Assembly (NCBI GenBank): GCA_012934845.2
Contig: WNNJ02002303.1
Location: forward strand, 1 to 64,000
Direction of reading: 5' to 3'
Source of the DNA: Pomphorhynchus laevis
Lineage: Eukaryota; Acanthocephala; Palaeacanthocephala; Echinorhynchida; Pomphorhynchidae
DNA length: 64,000 nucleotides
Each line of letters starts with the position of its first letter. The stretch's first letter is position 1. Made by a program: the position numbers and the translations under genes. Positions 42,926 to 54,730 of the stretch are shown here, piece after piece. Under the pieces are notes generated by a model. The model made no database searches. It had not been told where the DNA came from and saw nothing but the letters and a program-made list of their open reading frames with translations.

Positions 42926-45798
42926 TCGATCTCGCTCCTAAGCATACTTTTCGTCTTAGTCTATTCAACACTCGCTCCATTCTTCATAAAGCTGATATGC
43001 TCCTCGATATCTTCGATCAATTATCTATCGATATTCTCTGCATTACCGAATCCTGGCATTGTGACTCCGACGATCTTGCTATTCGTCATCTATGTCGCTG
43101 TGGTTGTTCTTTAGTTGAACCAGCTCGTCCAATTGCCTCTCATACATCTACTGATTTTAACCATGGCGGTATAGTTGCCATTGCTCGTCACCCAATGTCT
43201 TTACGTAAAATTAACGTTAACATCCGTTACACCTCGTTCGAATTACTCATATGCAGATTATCAACTCCTTTCCCTCTGGAACTTGTGATTGTATACCGTC
43301 CAGGTTCAGTTGCCCCATCACGTATCTTCTTTAACGACCTTGCAGATCTTATGTCTCACTGTTCCTTGTCTTATACTCCTTCTTTTGTTCTCGGTGACTT
43401 TAACATTCGTCTTGATCGCCCGGCTGACTCTGACTCTATCACTTTAACTAATCTTTTTCTGATTTTAACTATAAATTACTATCAACAAGCCCAACTCATA
43501 TTCTCGGCGGTGCTCTCGCCATCATTGCTGTCCCTATCTGCTTCAATGACTATACTTCCTTGTCAATTACTGATCCCGGTTTGTCCGATCATTTCCTTGT
43601 CACTCTTACTCTTACTCGTCCCCATCCTCCGTCTCCGCCTCCACCAATATCCACACCAAGTCGACCCTGGAAACTTCTCGATATCCCTATTCTCTGCACA
43701 GCCTTACTCAATTCTTCACTCTTTTCACTTCCTCTTAACTATCTCTCTCCCGATGATCTATGCATTCTGTTTGATTCTGAACTTATGTCTATTATCAATA
43801 AACTTATGCCTAGTCGACTCCGACGCTCTCAGCGCTTGCGCCATGCTCCCTGGTTCGATTCTGACTGTAGTCTTTCTAAGCGTCGACTCCGTCACTCTTT
43901 CCGTGTGTATAATCGCTTTCTTAAACGTTCTCCCAACTCACTCCCTCCAAATCTCCGTGATTCCTACTTTTCTCTACGCCGTTCACATCTTATTCTTATA
44001 CGTACTAAACGTACTATCTTTTGGCGAAATCAACTCGAGTCATCTTCCAACTCTAAATCTCATTGGAAAATCTTAAACTCAATTCTTTCACGATCATCTA
44101 CTTCTTGTAATATAAATCCTGATGAATTCTCTTCTTATCTACAAACTAAGCTATCTAATTTACTTTCCCTACTACCCGTAGCCCCCTTGTACCCACTCTT
44201 CTCTTTAAATACTTTCCTCCCAGAACTATTCCACCTTCTTCCCGTTTCGTCTGATGAAGTTTCTTCAGTTCTGCTGTCATTACCTAATAAAACCTCACCT
44301 TCTGACCCAATTCCAACTCACTTGCTTAAAAATATCTGCTCCTCTATCTCACCCTTCCTAACCACATTGTTCAACTCGTCCATCCGTAGCCGTACATTTC
44401 CTTCCATCTGGAAATGCGCCACTGTTCGTCCTCTCATCAAAAAGCAATCTCTCGACTCCTCACTACCATCTTCGTACCGTCCAATCTCACTTCTCCCAAC
44501 CCTCTCTAAACTCCTTGAGCGTCTCGTTCTCAAGCAAGTTAATACATATCTCTTTTCCTCTAACTTGTTTCCTCCCTTCCAAGCCGCTTTTCGCTCTAAT
44601 CACTCTACTGAAATTGCCTGTCTTAAAGTTTATAATGACTTACTCATATCGCGCGATCATAAATTATGTAGTGTCATAGTTTCTCTTGATCTATCGTCTG
44701 CTTTTGACATCGTCGATCACTCGATCCTTCTACATCGCCTTCGTCATGATTATGGCTTCTCTTTACCCACTGTATCATAGTTTTCTTCATATCTGTCAAA
44801 CCGTACATTTCGCGTCTATTCTAACTCTTCTCTCTCCCATCCTTCATCCATCTTGACCGGTGTTCCACAAGGCTCCGTATTAGGCCCTATGCTTTTCTAT
44901 CTTCTTCTCGGTGACTGGTCTTCGATTTCTCATAAATTTAACTTCCATGTTATGCAATATGCTGATGACATTCTCATCTATGCTCACGCACCTGTTTATC
45001 GTATTTGTGATCTTAGTGTTTCTGTTTCCAGCTGTCTTGTCTCAATTTCCAACCATTTTTCTTCCCTTCGCATTTCTCTAAATCCTGATAAATCTAAAAT
45101 TATGTGGATCCTACCTCGAAGCTTCGGCGTAGAACCTCCTTCCGTATCACTAAATTCTACAATTCTTCCTATCGTTGATAATCTCGTTTTCCTAGGCTTT
45201 CATTTTGACAACCGACTTTCACTTAAACCTTTCGTTAGAGATAAAGTACGCTCATCTACATTGATACTCCGCAACCTCCGTCAAGTTCGTAGATTGATCG
45301 ATTTCCCTTCTTGTATGACTCTCATATCATCTCTCCTATTTTCTAGACTCGATCATTGTCTTAGTCTATTTTCCAACTCACCTAAATCCACTCTTATTCC
45401 TTTACAACGCATCATCAACGCTGCTGTCCGAATTCTCTTCCGTCTTCGTCGTTTTGATCATACATCCTACCATCTTGCTTCTCTCGATTTGCTAACAATT
45501 TATTGTCGTGTTCAAATTCGTCTTCTTATCGTTGCATTTCCGCCTTGTAACTTTTCATACCCCTTCATTTCTCAATCTTCCTTTTCTTGATAATTCTCGT
45601 CCTGTTTACTGTTCCTTGCATTCCTGTAATTCCCTTCTTTTACATGTCCCAAACTACTCTACCTCCTTTGGACTCCGCTCCTTCATTGTGGCTGCTCCTC
45701 TATCGTGGAACCATCTGCCCATTCATATACGCCAATCAACTTCCTTGCCGTGCTTCAAACGACAAATCCGATCCCATTTAAACAATTTATCTGCTTGA
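42889..45798 (+). pseudogene. L2-like ORF2 (endonuclease + RT), three breaks
   Basis: Starts at ATG 42889, overlapping the end of ORF1 in the -1 frame. Endonuclease: [137 protein letters not shown]-terminus LSWNHLPIHIRQS, ending LNNLSA at 45798. By comparison with the minus-strand copy, breaks are a T6-to-T5 deletion near 43453-43457, a TAG in place of Trp at 44778-44780, and a frameshift near 45535-45541. Confidence 0.9.
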
Positions 45799-45892
45799 CT
45801 TTTTCATTTTTGTTTGTGGACTTGTAAGCGTACAGCTTGTAAGCATTTGCCACATTAAATAAATTTGTAAATTTGTATTATTAGGTGGCAGT

Positions 45893-46027
45893 GATTATAA
45901 TGTACATCTCAGCCGTATTGGAATGTTGTCGGTACGTGATAGGTTCATAGCTTTCGAAATGCTTTGTCTGTGGCATATGTCGAATAGTGCGGTGGGTTAT
46001 CTCTTCGATGTAATCACTAGTCAGGTA
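45893..46027 (+). mobile_element. CR1-like ORF2 C-terminal fragment
   Basis: About 135 bases encoding LSVRDRFIAFEMLCLWHMSN, as in the C-terminal domain of CR1-like ORF2 (compare 29150-29250). It is joined directly to the next copy, making a chimaeric open frame. Confidence 0.6.
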
Positions 46028-49000
46028 GGTTGCGAGAATAGACGGAAACTTCAAGAGGCAAAAATGGAACTACATCGTATAGTTGCATCTAGCGAAATTG
46101 ATTTAACCATTATAGATTTTCAGATAGTGCGGCGCATTGTGTCGAGACGATTTACACTTTACCGTCAAACAGCATTACAGTTGGATATAGATGTTCGCAC
46201 ACTTTGTGCCCTTCATCTGACCAACTTGCTTGATAAACGATCACCTGTTTGAATTCTTTAAGCAAGGTGGTTCGCATACTTCTCCATCGACTACACAAAT
46301 ATACAAAGCCTACTGTATAAAACCAACGAACTGTTTGACTCAGCTGACACCAACAAGGCTGATATTATTGTCCTTACAGAAACTTGGGTTAATCCTTATA
46401 TATGTGATGCCGAAATCTCTATTAAGGATTTTATCTTAACTTGTGTCGATCTACTCAACCGTAGAGATGGCGGTGTTTTAATTTATATAAGAACTTTCCG
46501 CATTTGTTCAAGTTATATGATTCTTCTGATGAAAACAGCTTAAGTGCATTCCCATGGGCACTTATATGCTTTCTCGACTGTATATTTCTTCGATACAGTA
46601 TCTTCTATCGCTCTTCTTGTTCACCCACATCGCTAATAAGCAAATCAATCGATTAACATTTCCGGAACCTCCAATAACATCATCGCCTTATGCGATTTTA
46701 ACATGCCCTTTGATGATTGGGAATCATACTGTCCGCTGTCGGGTTGCGATGCAGAATCCCTCTAAATTATGAATTCCATTAATAATTTAAACCATTGTCA
46801 GCACATAAACACATCCACTTGTTTCATAGGATCTGCCTTATCCTTATTAGATATCTGTTTTTGTTCCTACCCCCAGATTGTACATAATTTCCATCTACTA
46901 CCACCAATTAGCAAGAGCGATCATCAGGTTATTTTGATTACCCTATCGCTAGCAAAACTACCACATGAAAAAGTTCCTCCAGAAATTAATTATGCTAAAG
47001 CTGACAACATAGCCATGCCCCATATTCTGCTGAATGTTAGCTGGCTCAACCCTGATGTTTGTGGTATTGAAGCAAGGTGGAATCACTTTAGTGATACTAT
47101 CTTAGAGCTGTTATAATTATCATCTATCAAATATAAAAAGAATAATAAAACTCCGGTGTGATTCAACATTGAGTATAAAATCATGATACGTATTAGAAAT
47201 CGCTCATTCGTCGATTATAGAAATGGCCGATTAGATTTTGCGTATTACAGAGCCATACGTAATAAGTATAACTCTCATGAAACGTAAAAAGTCAGCTTTT
47301 ATCATATCTATGTCGTGTTGTTGTTCTTTTTGGATTTATCTGCTCTGTCAGCTCTCCTCCTTCTGAAGTTACCAGTCTGATCATCAACAACGACTAGCTT
47401 TATTTCGATATAAAGGAAATAACGAATTTTTCTACAAGTTTTGTAACCACCAGACGATTTTCCACCTCAACTTTCAGCTAATATAGTTCAGTTTAACGGA
47501 ACACCCGAAACCATTGGCACAATTTATTTCGATATAAACGATATACTGTTTGAATTAAATAGACTACCTCGTCTTACGTCTTCGGGTCCTGACGGTATCC
47601 ATACCATACTATTTCGTGAGTTAGCGACTGCTGTTGCCAAAACTATTTTGCTTATATTTCAACACTTAATGGTATTCAGTACTATTCCCTCTGACTAGAA
47701 ATTTATTATCAGAACACTATTAAGAACTTTCCTCAATTTACAGACCAATAAGTCTTACATGCATATCCTGTAAAGTGATAGAGCGCGTGGTTACGCGGTC
47801 TCTATAACATCACCTTGAACGTAATAGCATTCTCTGCAACAACCAACACGGATTCAGACAGGGTCGTTCTATTTTAACAAATCTAATTACTGTTCGTAAT
47901 AGTTGGACTGCCGCAAAGCAGGCAAACATAAATATTAATGTCCTTTTCTTCGATTTGTCAAAGGCGTTCGATAGAGTAGTTCACATTATTATTCTTGACA
48001 ATCTAATGAAATGTGGTGTTAGTTGTTCACTTCTCGAGTGGATCCGATCATTCCTCACTGACTGTACCACTGCTGTAAAAATCGGTGAATATATGTCGAC
48101 ATGGGCTCCATTTTCAAAAGGAGTCCCTCAAGGCTCCGTTCTAACTCCCTTGTTGTTTAATGTTTGTATAAACGATTTTCCTAGTGCATTATCTAGTAGC
48201 CACTCAATTCTCTACACAGATGACTTGAATATGGGGATGACAGTTGACGACATAACAGACACTGACCTTTTATAAAACGACGTAAATCGAATAAATGATT
48301 GCTGATGTTGTAAATGCTTGCTGCTTAATCCAAATGTATGCATATTTACCTTGGATCAGCTAAACATGTTCCTTCATACTCTATAGACGGTGTAATCATC
48401 AAAACTGTATCAAAAACGACCGATTTCGGCATCATTTTATCTAATGACCTCAAATCACGTGGTCGCATTATTTACACGTAAATCACGTGCCTTCGCCTTC
48501 TAGGTATGCTGCGTAGATCCATCGGTACTTTTGACGCTAAATGCTTTCGCCTTATTTTCAATACAGTTATATGCAGTCACATACTTACGCCTCTACAGTG
48601 ACATACTTCCAACTTAGAGGTGAATTGGACCTATGTGAGCGAGTTCTGAGGAACGCTACTTATCTTGTACCTCGTTATGGAATATTATATATCTTGATAT
48701 ACTCAAAATCTTAGGGGACAATCAGTAGAATTTTGGCTAAGAGAAGCTGATTTGGTGTTTGCTGGCGGTCTATGTCCTATTCAAAGTACCCTTCTCGACA
48801 TATTTTTACCTTAATTTATATGTTCTTCGAGTCATCATCTTTAATTGAAACGTAGAATACATCCAAATACTATTTGCGCTATGATCGGTGACAGAATCAA
48901 CGAAACGTGGAACAGTTTGCCTGCATATGTCGTCTGCGCAACAACGACAAAAACTTTCAATAAACGAATCAGGACACATTTTAAGTGATTTCCTGTTTTG

Positions 49001-49080
49001 CTTTATCTTTTTTCTTTATTAATTTTTCTGTTTCCGACTTCACAATAAATGCTCTTATCTAGTTCATAATAATATATATA
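46028..49080 (+). mobile_element. Decayed CR1-like LINE (ORF1 end + ORF2)
   Basis: Starts in the ORF1 C-terminal domain (NRRKLQEAKMELHRIVASSE, IIDFQIVRRIVSRRF), then endonuclease pieces (ADIIVLTETWVNPYI near 46370; SKSDHQVILITLS at 46910), RT at 47580-48275 with LPRLTSSGPDGIHT, NQHGFRQGRSILTNLI, VLFFDLSKAFDRVV, KGVPQGSVLTPLLFNVCIND and LYTDDLNMGM, where ADD has become TDD, and a C-terminal remnant NETWNSLPAYVV. The tail has TAATAATATATA near 49070. Many frameshifts and stops. Confidence 0.8.
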
Positions 49081-49104
49081 ATCATATTCCGGGGTATAGA
49101 ATTA

Positions 49105-49341
49105 TTAGAGCTGGATCAATGAAAAGAGGAAAATTTTATTTGATATTCCGCTAACTTCTGTTAACATCTTCAGAAAAGTAATTTTATATACTGTGTACTG
49201 TAGTTTATAATTGTACGTAAATAAATAATTGTACGTTAATACCTTAATTTTCTGAAGGTAATTTTCTTAAGATGCTAGCAGTGGTTAGCGAAATATCAAT
49301 AAAAAATTTCTTCTTTTCTTTGATCCAGCTCCAATAATTCT
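49105..49341. repeat. Inverted pair of hammerhead-like repeat blocks
   Basis: Left arm 49105-49173 is the reverse complement of right arm 49258-49341: GAATTATTAGAGCTGGATCA versus TGATCCAGCTCCAATAATTC. Inside, the left arm reads (minus) CTGAAGATGTTAACAGAAGT then TAGCGGAAT; the right reads CTTAAGATGCTAGCAGTGGT then TAGCGAAAT. The stem changes GCTA/TAGC to GTTA/TAGC, keeping pairing by a G-U. Same block at 27203-27292. Confidence 0.6.
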
Positions 49342-49589
49342 TTATCAATAATGGATCATTATCAACTATTTAAAATTTTTGAAAAATTTCGGGTTATCGT
49401 CTACTTCGAAGCGATAGAAAGTCAAATAAACGTGGTGGAAGGGTTGCCGTATATGTTTGAGATACCTTTTAAATTTCTGGCGTTTTTTATGTATGTGATC
49501 CTAATAGTTCCTTTGAGAGTATCAAGATACGCCTTCGATCGCATCCTTTCGTCTCTTAAAAATCGATTTTACCTTACCCCGTACTGCAT

Positions 49590-51500
49590 TTGAATTTCTC
49601 CTTTCTAAATCTTCATTTCCTTTTCCTATTCAACTTGCAATCATATTTCGCCCAGGTTCATCTCCACCGTCTTGCCTATTTTTCAATGAACTCACCGATT
49701 TACTATCAAATTGTTCACTTTCCTATTAACCTTTAATTGTCTTTGTGATTTTAAGATCCGTCTAGATCGCCTTTCTGATTCAGATTCAGTAAAACTTGTA
49801 ACTCATCTGTTCGAATTTAGCCTTAATTTAACAACAAACCTCCCAACCCATTTTCTAAATGGCGCTCTTGATAGTATCGCTTTTTCCAACAGTATCATTG
49901 CATACGTTTCCTCTACAATCTCAGATCCTGGCTTTTTCGATCATTTTCTCATAACTGTTAATATCACTATCCGCTCATTCCTGTTCGCACCTCTCCTACT
50001 TTAAGTCGACCATAGCAACTTATCAACCTTACACTCTTGCGTTTCGCTATCCTTGACTCTCTTCCCTTCTCGCATTCTGTCTAAGGTTCTCATCCCTATG
50101 ATCAATACATCTTCGCCTGCCGACCTTACCCCTACCTATGTACTTAAATCTATTTAATAAATCATATCACCGTTCCCCACTACCCTTTTCAATTGTTGTA
50201 TTTGTAGTTGCCTTTATCCAGAGAACGGAAAAGAGCCATCGTTCGTCTTATTCTAAAGGAGCCGCCCATCGATTTTTTACTTCAATCTTTACACCTCCCG
50301 ATTTATCTCATTCTGGCTTAATCTAAACTCGTTGAGCGTCTTGTGTTATAAATAAGTCAATCTATACCCTGTTTCCTCAAATTTATACCCCATTTTCAAT
50401 CTGACTTCCGTTCTAATCACTCTACTAAACTTGTTTGTCTAAAAGTTTTCAGTGATCTACTTGAAGCCCGCAATATGAAGCTATGCAGTGTAGTAATCTC
50501 TCTTGACATGTATTCTGCTTTTATTATTGTTGATTATTATGTTCTACTATTTCGGCTTCGTCACAATTATGGTTTCTCAGTTCATACTGTAGCCTGGTTC
50601 ACATATTATCTCTCTAAACGCTCTTTTTGTGCTCACTCAAACTCCTCTTCATCTATATCTTCATCCATCTTAAACGGTGCTATACAAGGCTCCGTTTTAT
50701 GTTCTCTTCTTTTCTCCATTCTTCTCGTCGACTTGTCTTATATAACAAGTGACTATAACTTTCATCTGATGCAGTATGCCGATGATATCCTCCTCTACTA
50801 CCAAGCGCATCATTTCTGTATCTACGATCTCGCTATTTCTGCTACAAATTGTGTTATGTATATCTCCAACCATATTTCCTCCTTTTGCCTAGCTCTTGAT
50901 CCTATTATTTTTTCTCAAATATTTTGTTCATGACAAAGTTCGCACTTTTTTCTTTTATCTTTTTTCTTCGTGACCTCCCTCGGATTCGTAACCTGATCGA
51001 CTTCTGCTCTTGTATTATTCTTATATCGTCTCTCCTATTTCCCAGAATTGATTATTGCCGTAGCTTATTTGCCAACTCTTCCAATTCTGCGCTTCTACCT
51101 CTTCAACGTATCATAAACTCTTCTACTCGTCTACTTTTGCGTCTTAGACGCTTCGACCATATCTCCCATAAACTTTCCGTCTTATCTTGACCCGCACTTC
51201 ACCTTTGTATTGAATCTCGTTCGCGTATTGTTACCTTTCGACTTCTATTTTATCACTCACCACCCTACTTACACATTGATTATCTTGATGATTCGCGTTC
51301 TGCACTCTTGGCTCTGCGATCAAGTAATTATCCATTTCTCCACGTCTGCCCGCACTCAATCAACTATGATCTCCGCTATTTTATCGTAGCTGCTCCACTG
51401 GTTTAGAATTCTTTGCACCATACGTCCGTTATTCCTCGTTGCTTCCACTCTTCAAACAACGTTTACGTTCCTGCACTATCGCTCTTCCTTTACAATAAAT
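49590..51500 (+). mobile_element. Decayed L2-like LINE
   Basis: Endonuclease remnant FKIRLDRLSDSDSVKL (49750), ISDPGFFDHFLITVN (49915); RT remnant at 50475-50933 with CSVVISLDMYSAFIIVDYYV, IQGSVLCSLLFSILLVDLSY and MQYADDILLYYQAH; C-terminal pieces LLFPRIDYCRSLFANSSNSA and LQRIINSSTRLLLRLRRFDH. An older relative of the elements at 29967 and 41300, with numerous frameshifts, stops and deletions. Confidence 0.8.
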
Positions 51501-51639
51501 CAAGAAATCAATTTTCTCAACATATTATCCAACTCACAATTCTATCATACATCTTCAACGAACTACTTACATTTTCCCACTACGCCTTGTCTGGTCGTTC
51601 TGCAACAATTTAGCATCCAATTTACTATTTATATTGTAC

Positions 51640-52700
51640 CATAGTTTTATATCATCGGTAAAGCCTAAGTATGGGTTTTTAATATGTAATAATAAGTCAT
51701 TTGGAAATGCGATAAAAAGAAGAGGATCCAATACAGTATCCTAAGTTCCTCCGCAATTTACATATCTGATAGTGGAAACGTGGCTTTCAACTCTAACTCT
51801 GTAGAAAAGTCGACTAAGAAATTCTTTAACCCAATTGCAGATGGTACAAAGAACACCATAGTGAGATAACAATTTAATTAGATAATGAGTGCGGAACTCT
51901 ATCGAATGCCTTTGAAAAATCTCAGAAAATAACTTCGACGTATTTACCTGAGCTAGTCGCCTCAGTCCACAATTCACGGGCTGACAACAGGTTAGTAAGA
52001 CATGACCGCTTGGAACGAAACCGTGCTGTGAATTTGTAATAATCCTGTGTTCATCTAAATGATGCAAAATTATACTGGCAATCAATCTATCCTGAACTTT
52101 ATCTATTGAACTTGAGGCTCATAGGTCTATAGTCCGCGCAAGATGACGGTGTCGATTTATTGGGAATTTGGACACTAATTGCAGATTTCCACGAATTAGG
52201 AACACAGGAGTTGGAAATACTGTATTGAAAGAGCTTGGTGAGAAATGTAGCCAGATATGAAGATACAGTTTTAGAATGAATGGAGAATGTAATCGGGGCC
52301 TGTTGAACTATAGGGATTAAGATTTTTAAGCGTCTCAACTTAACTGGAATAGATATTAGAAGCTGTTTACCGTTATGTAATAGCTCCTAATTTCCAAATA
52401 ATAGCAGTTTTCACATAATCATTATATTGAAGAGAAAATCCCGAAGCCAGAGCTTCAACAATTTCAACTTTATTACTCAATGCATTATTCACCGTATTAA
52501 TAGAATTGCTAAGAGAAGTAATAGTTCTATTGCGGCGCACATCATGCATTGATCGATCGCCATGACAGAGTTGCCTTTTTCAATAAGTTGTGACTTCTCT
52601 GATTGTGAAATAGTAAATCAATACAAAGATCAGCTCAGAAAAGCAAACTTTAATATTGTAAATGCTATTTTATAAATTTTATCTATAAATGCGTATCCAA
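51640..52700 (-). mobile_element. LINE RT fragment, minus strand (family W)
   Basis: Minus-strand order: linker VEIVEALASGFSLQYNDY (about 52470), then CVPNSWKSAISVQIPNKSTP, SCADYRPMSLK (52240-52100), NSQHGFVPSGHVLLTCC (52030), SRLFYRVRVESH, and GLY-like box FTDDIKLW near 51660 with TVLDPLLFIAFPNDLLL before it. FTDD replaces F/YADD. 5' and 3' ends are missing. A CR1/Jockey-group RT; not assigned to a named family. Confidence 0.7.
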
Positions 52701-53458
52701 TTTTAATTCTTATTGATAAAAATATTTTTGATCAAAGCCTTAATTGTTCAAATACTTTGATATTAACAATAAATGCCTTTATTCGTTGGCTAGCTATCTA
52801 TGTTTGGCGAGCAATAAAATATAAAATTCAGTCATTACAATATATTCAAACGATTGATGAAAAAATGAAAAAACACTAAATAAAATTAAGTCAATTAAAT
52901 TCGTACAATTAAACATAAAGAGAAAAAGGAGAAGGAGAAGAAAGAAAAAACACTGACTACTGGGACATGGATCAACGGATCATTTCCCTTATTTATTTTC
53001 ATTCAATATTCTGATGCAGGACGGAACAAAGCTCTTGTAATAAATTTCGGTGCGAATATGTGGCTTACTATACAACTCGACGTTAAAAAAAGTATTGATT
53101 ATTAAAGTTCTTACAATTTTAAGATTTGGTACTAACACGTTTCTTGTAAAGAATGTACATTTACACTACTCACAGATGTACCTAATCTATATATCTATAT
53201 ATCTGTATATCTATATTGGAACAATATTTCTATATTGGAAGAAAATCGCATAAATACACAATAACCATATACAATTACAAAACTCTTACAAAACTCTTAC
53301 AAAACTCTTACAATTATTATACAATAATAATCTACAAAATTTGGGACAAGTTTAAACCAAAATTCAAGCAGTCATCCCGAGATACAAGGGCTCTGACTAG
53401 TGTGCATATTTTTTGGTTTCTAATAAACATACAATTCAGTTCAGCAATCTGAACTGTA

Positions 53459-54730
53459 ATGATCAAAATGGGGAAACGGAGGAAAACGACAAAATCGACT
53501 GTGAATGATAATGGATCCCAGCATTATGTAGAGTGTTCCATGGCCGATTGCCCTGTGTGGACTACTGTTTGGCTACCTATTCGTCTTCCTTCAAATTTTC
53601 TTGATAGAGATTTTCTATGCGGATTTTGTTCAGCATCTTTTCGTAAAGATTTGATAGTTTCAAAGAATGATCAATCGTCTATCAGCCATGACAATTCAAA
53701 TAGTATCGTTTGTGACAAAGATGTTAATAAAATACAATTCGAACGAAAATGTGGCAAACATCGAAAAGAACAATTATTATCATCAAATAAAGAAAGCGCT
53801 CGATTTACAGACAATTCTCAAACATTGCAAGAGCAACATGTTGCCACAGACTTCCTGCGAATCGAAAATGAATCATTGAATCGAACATCCAACTCATTAA
53901 TCGATGAAGCATCACCGATTATCGAAAATAACAGTTTAGACAATGACAATCTTATCAATAACGGAAATTTGGATAGTGGAAACCTACAACGATCGCACAG
54001 TAAATCCGATATCAATTCAAGCTTCTCTGCACCTCTTACTAATCCAGATGTATTTACTGATCCAATCAATGCTTATTCACCTAAGCGCTCTACATATGTT
54101 AACATTCCGGGTCAGTCAGATGAAGTGTCTCTTAATCACAAAGATTCTAATCAATTCGAGTCATTGGCAAGTGTTATACCTGATACATGCCAAATAACTG
54201 GAGTCATTGATAGATCTTCACATAATCTTGATGGAAAATCAGTGATTTCCTCTGAGCAGCACTTTTCCCGCGTACGCAAATATCATGATCATTCTCGCGC
54301 TATCGTTTTCACTAATATACCTGAATCTATCTCGGTCAACATACAACATAGATTAGATGACGACTTATCCAAAGTTCGTGCGATACTATCAACCATTTTG
54401 GTAGCGTCACCGAAAGAGGTAACGTCCAAAATTAAACTATTAGCTTTGTTTCGAATTGGTAAAAAGCAGAATAATCATCCTGGATTATTAAAAGCAATTT
54501 TTACCGACGCAGCGGCTGCCAAAACTATTCTGAGCAACTCCTATTATCTTAAAGGTTCTCCCGTTAGATTACTAAATGATCTTGACAAGTATGAACGTGA
54601 ACGTCTTCGAGAGGTTAGACAATTATTGAGATCGCGCTTAGATGCAGGAGAAACAAACTTAAGAATTCGGAATTTTCAAATTGTGCGACGAGGGACTCGC
54701 TTGAATTGGACTCCGCTGTTTGTGGATTAG
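53459..54730 (+). CDS. Element Z ORF1 protein (zinc motif + RRM-like domain)
   Basis: 423 residues. Basic start MIKMGKRRKTTKST; zinc motif Cys 26, 31, 54 and 57 with Trp 34 (C-x4-C-x22-C-x2-C); acidic/Asn/Ser-rich linker to about residue 270; RRM-like domain beginning HSRAIVFTNIPESISVNIQH with LLALFRIGKKQNNHPGLLKA; C-terminal domain VRLLNDLDKYERERLREVRQ and LRIRNFQIVRR. An RNA-binding ORF1 protein of the CR1 group. A second ATG (codon 4) is an alternative start. No breaks. Confidence 0.88.
   Translation: MIKMGKRRKTTKSTVNDNGSQHYVECSMADCPVWTTVWLPIRLPSNFLDRDFLCGFCSASFRKDLIVSKNDQSSISHDNSNSIVCDKDVNKIQFERKCGKHRKEQLLSSNKESARFTDNSQTLQEQHVATDFLRIENESLNRTSNSLIDEASPIIENNSLDNDNLINNGNLDSGNLQRSHSKSDINSSFSAPLTNPDVFTDPINAYSPKRSTYVNIPGQSDEVSLNHKDSNQFESLASVIPDTCQITGVIDRSSHNLDGKSVISSEQHFSRVRKYHDHSRAIVFTNIPESISVNIQHRLDDDLSKVRAILSTILVASPKEVTSKIKLLALFRIGKKQNNHPGLLKAIFTDAAAAKTILSNSYYLKGSPVRLLNDLDKYERERLREVRQLLRSRLDAGETNLRIRNFQIVRRGTRLNWTPLFVD

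Larger units (their letters stand above)
41300..45890 (+). mobile_element. Near-complete L2-like LINE
   Basis: About 4.6 kb: 5' UTR with an array of CGACAACCA-type units (41375-41470), intact ORF1, ORF2 with three breaks, and a 3' tail with stem GTAAGCGTACAGCTTGTAAGC, TTTGCCACATTAAATAAATT and a short ATTATTA end. Its ORF2 is nearly identical to the minus-strand copy at 29967-32962. The 5' limit is approximate. Confidence 0.88.
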
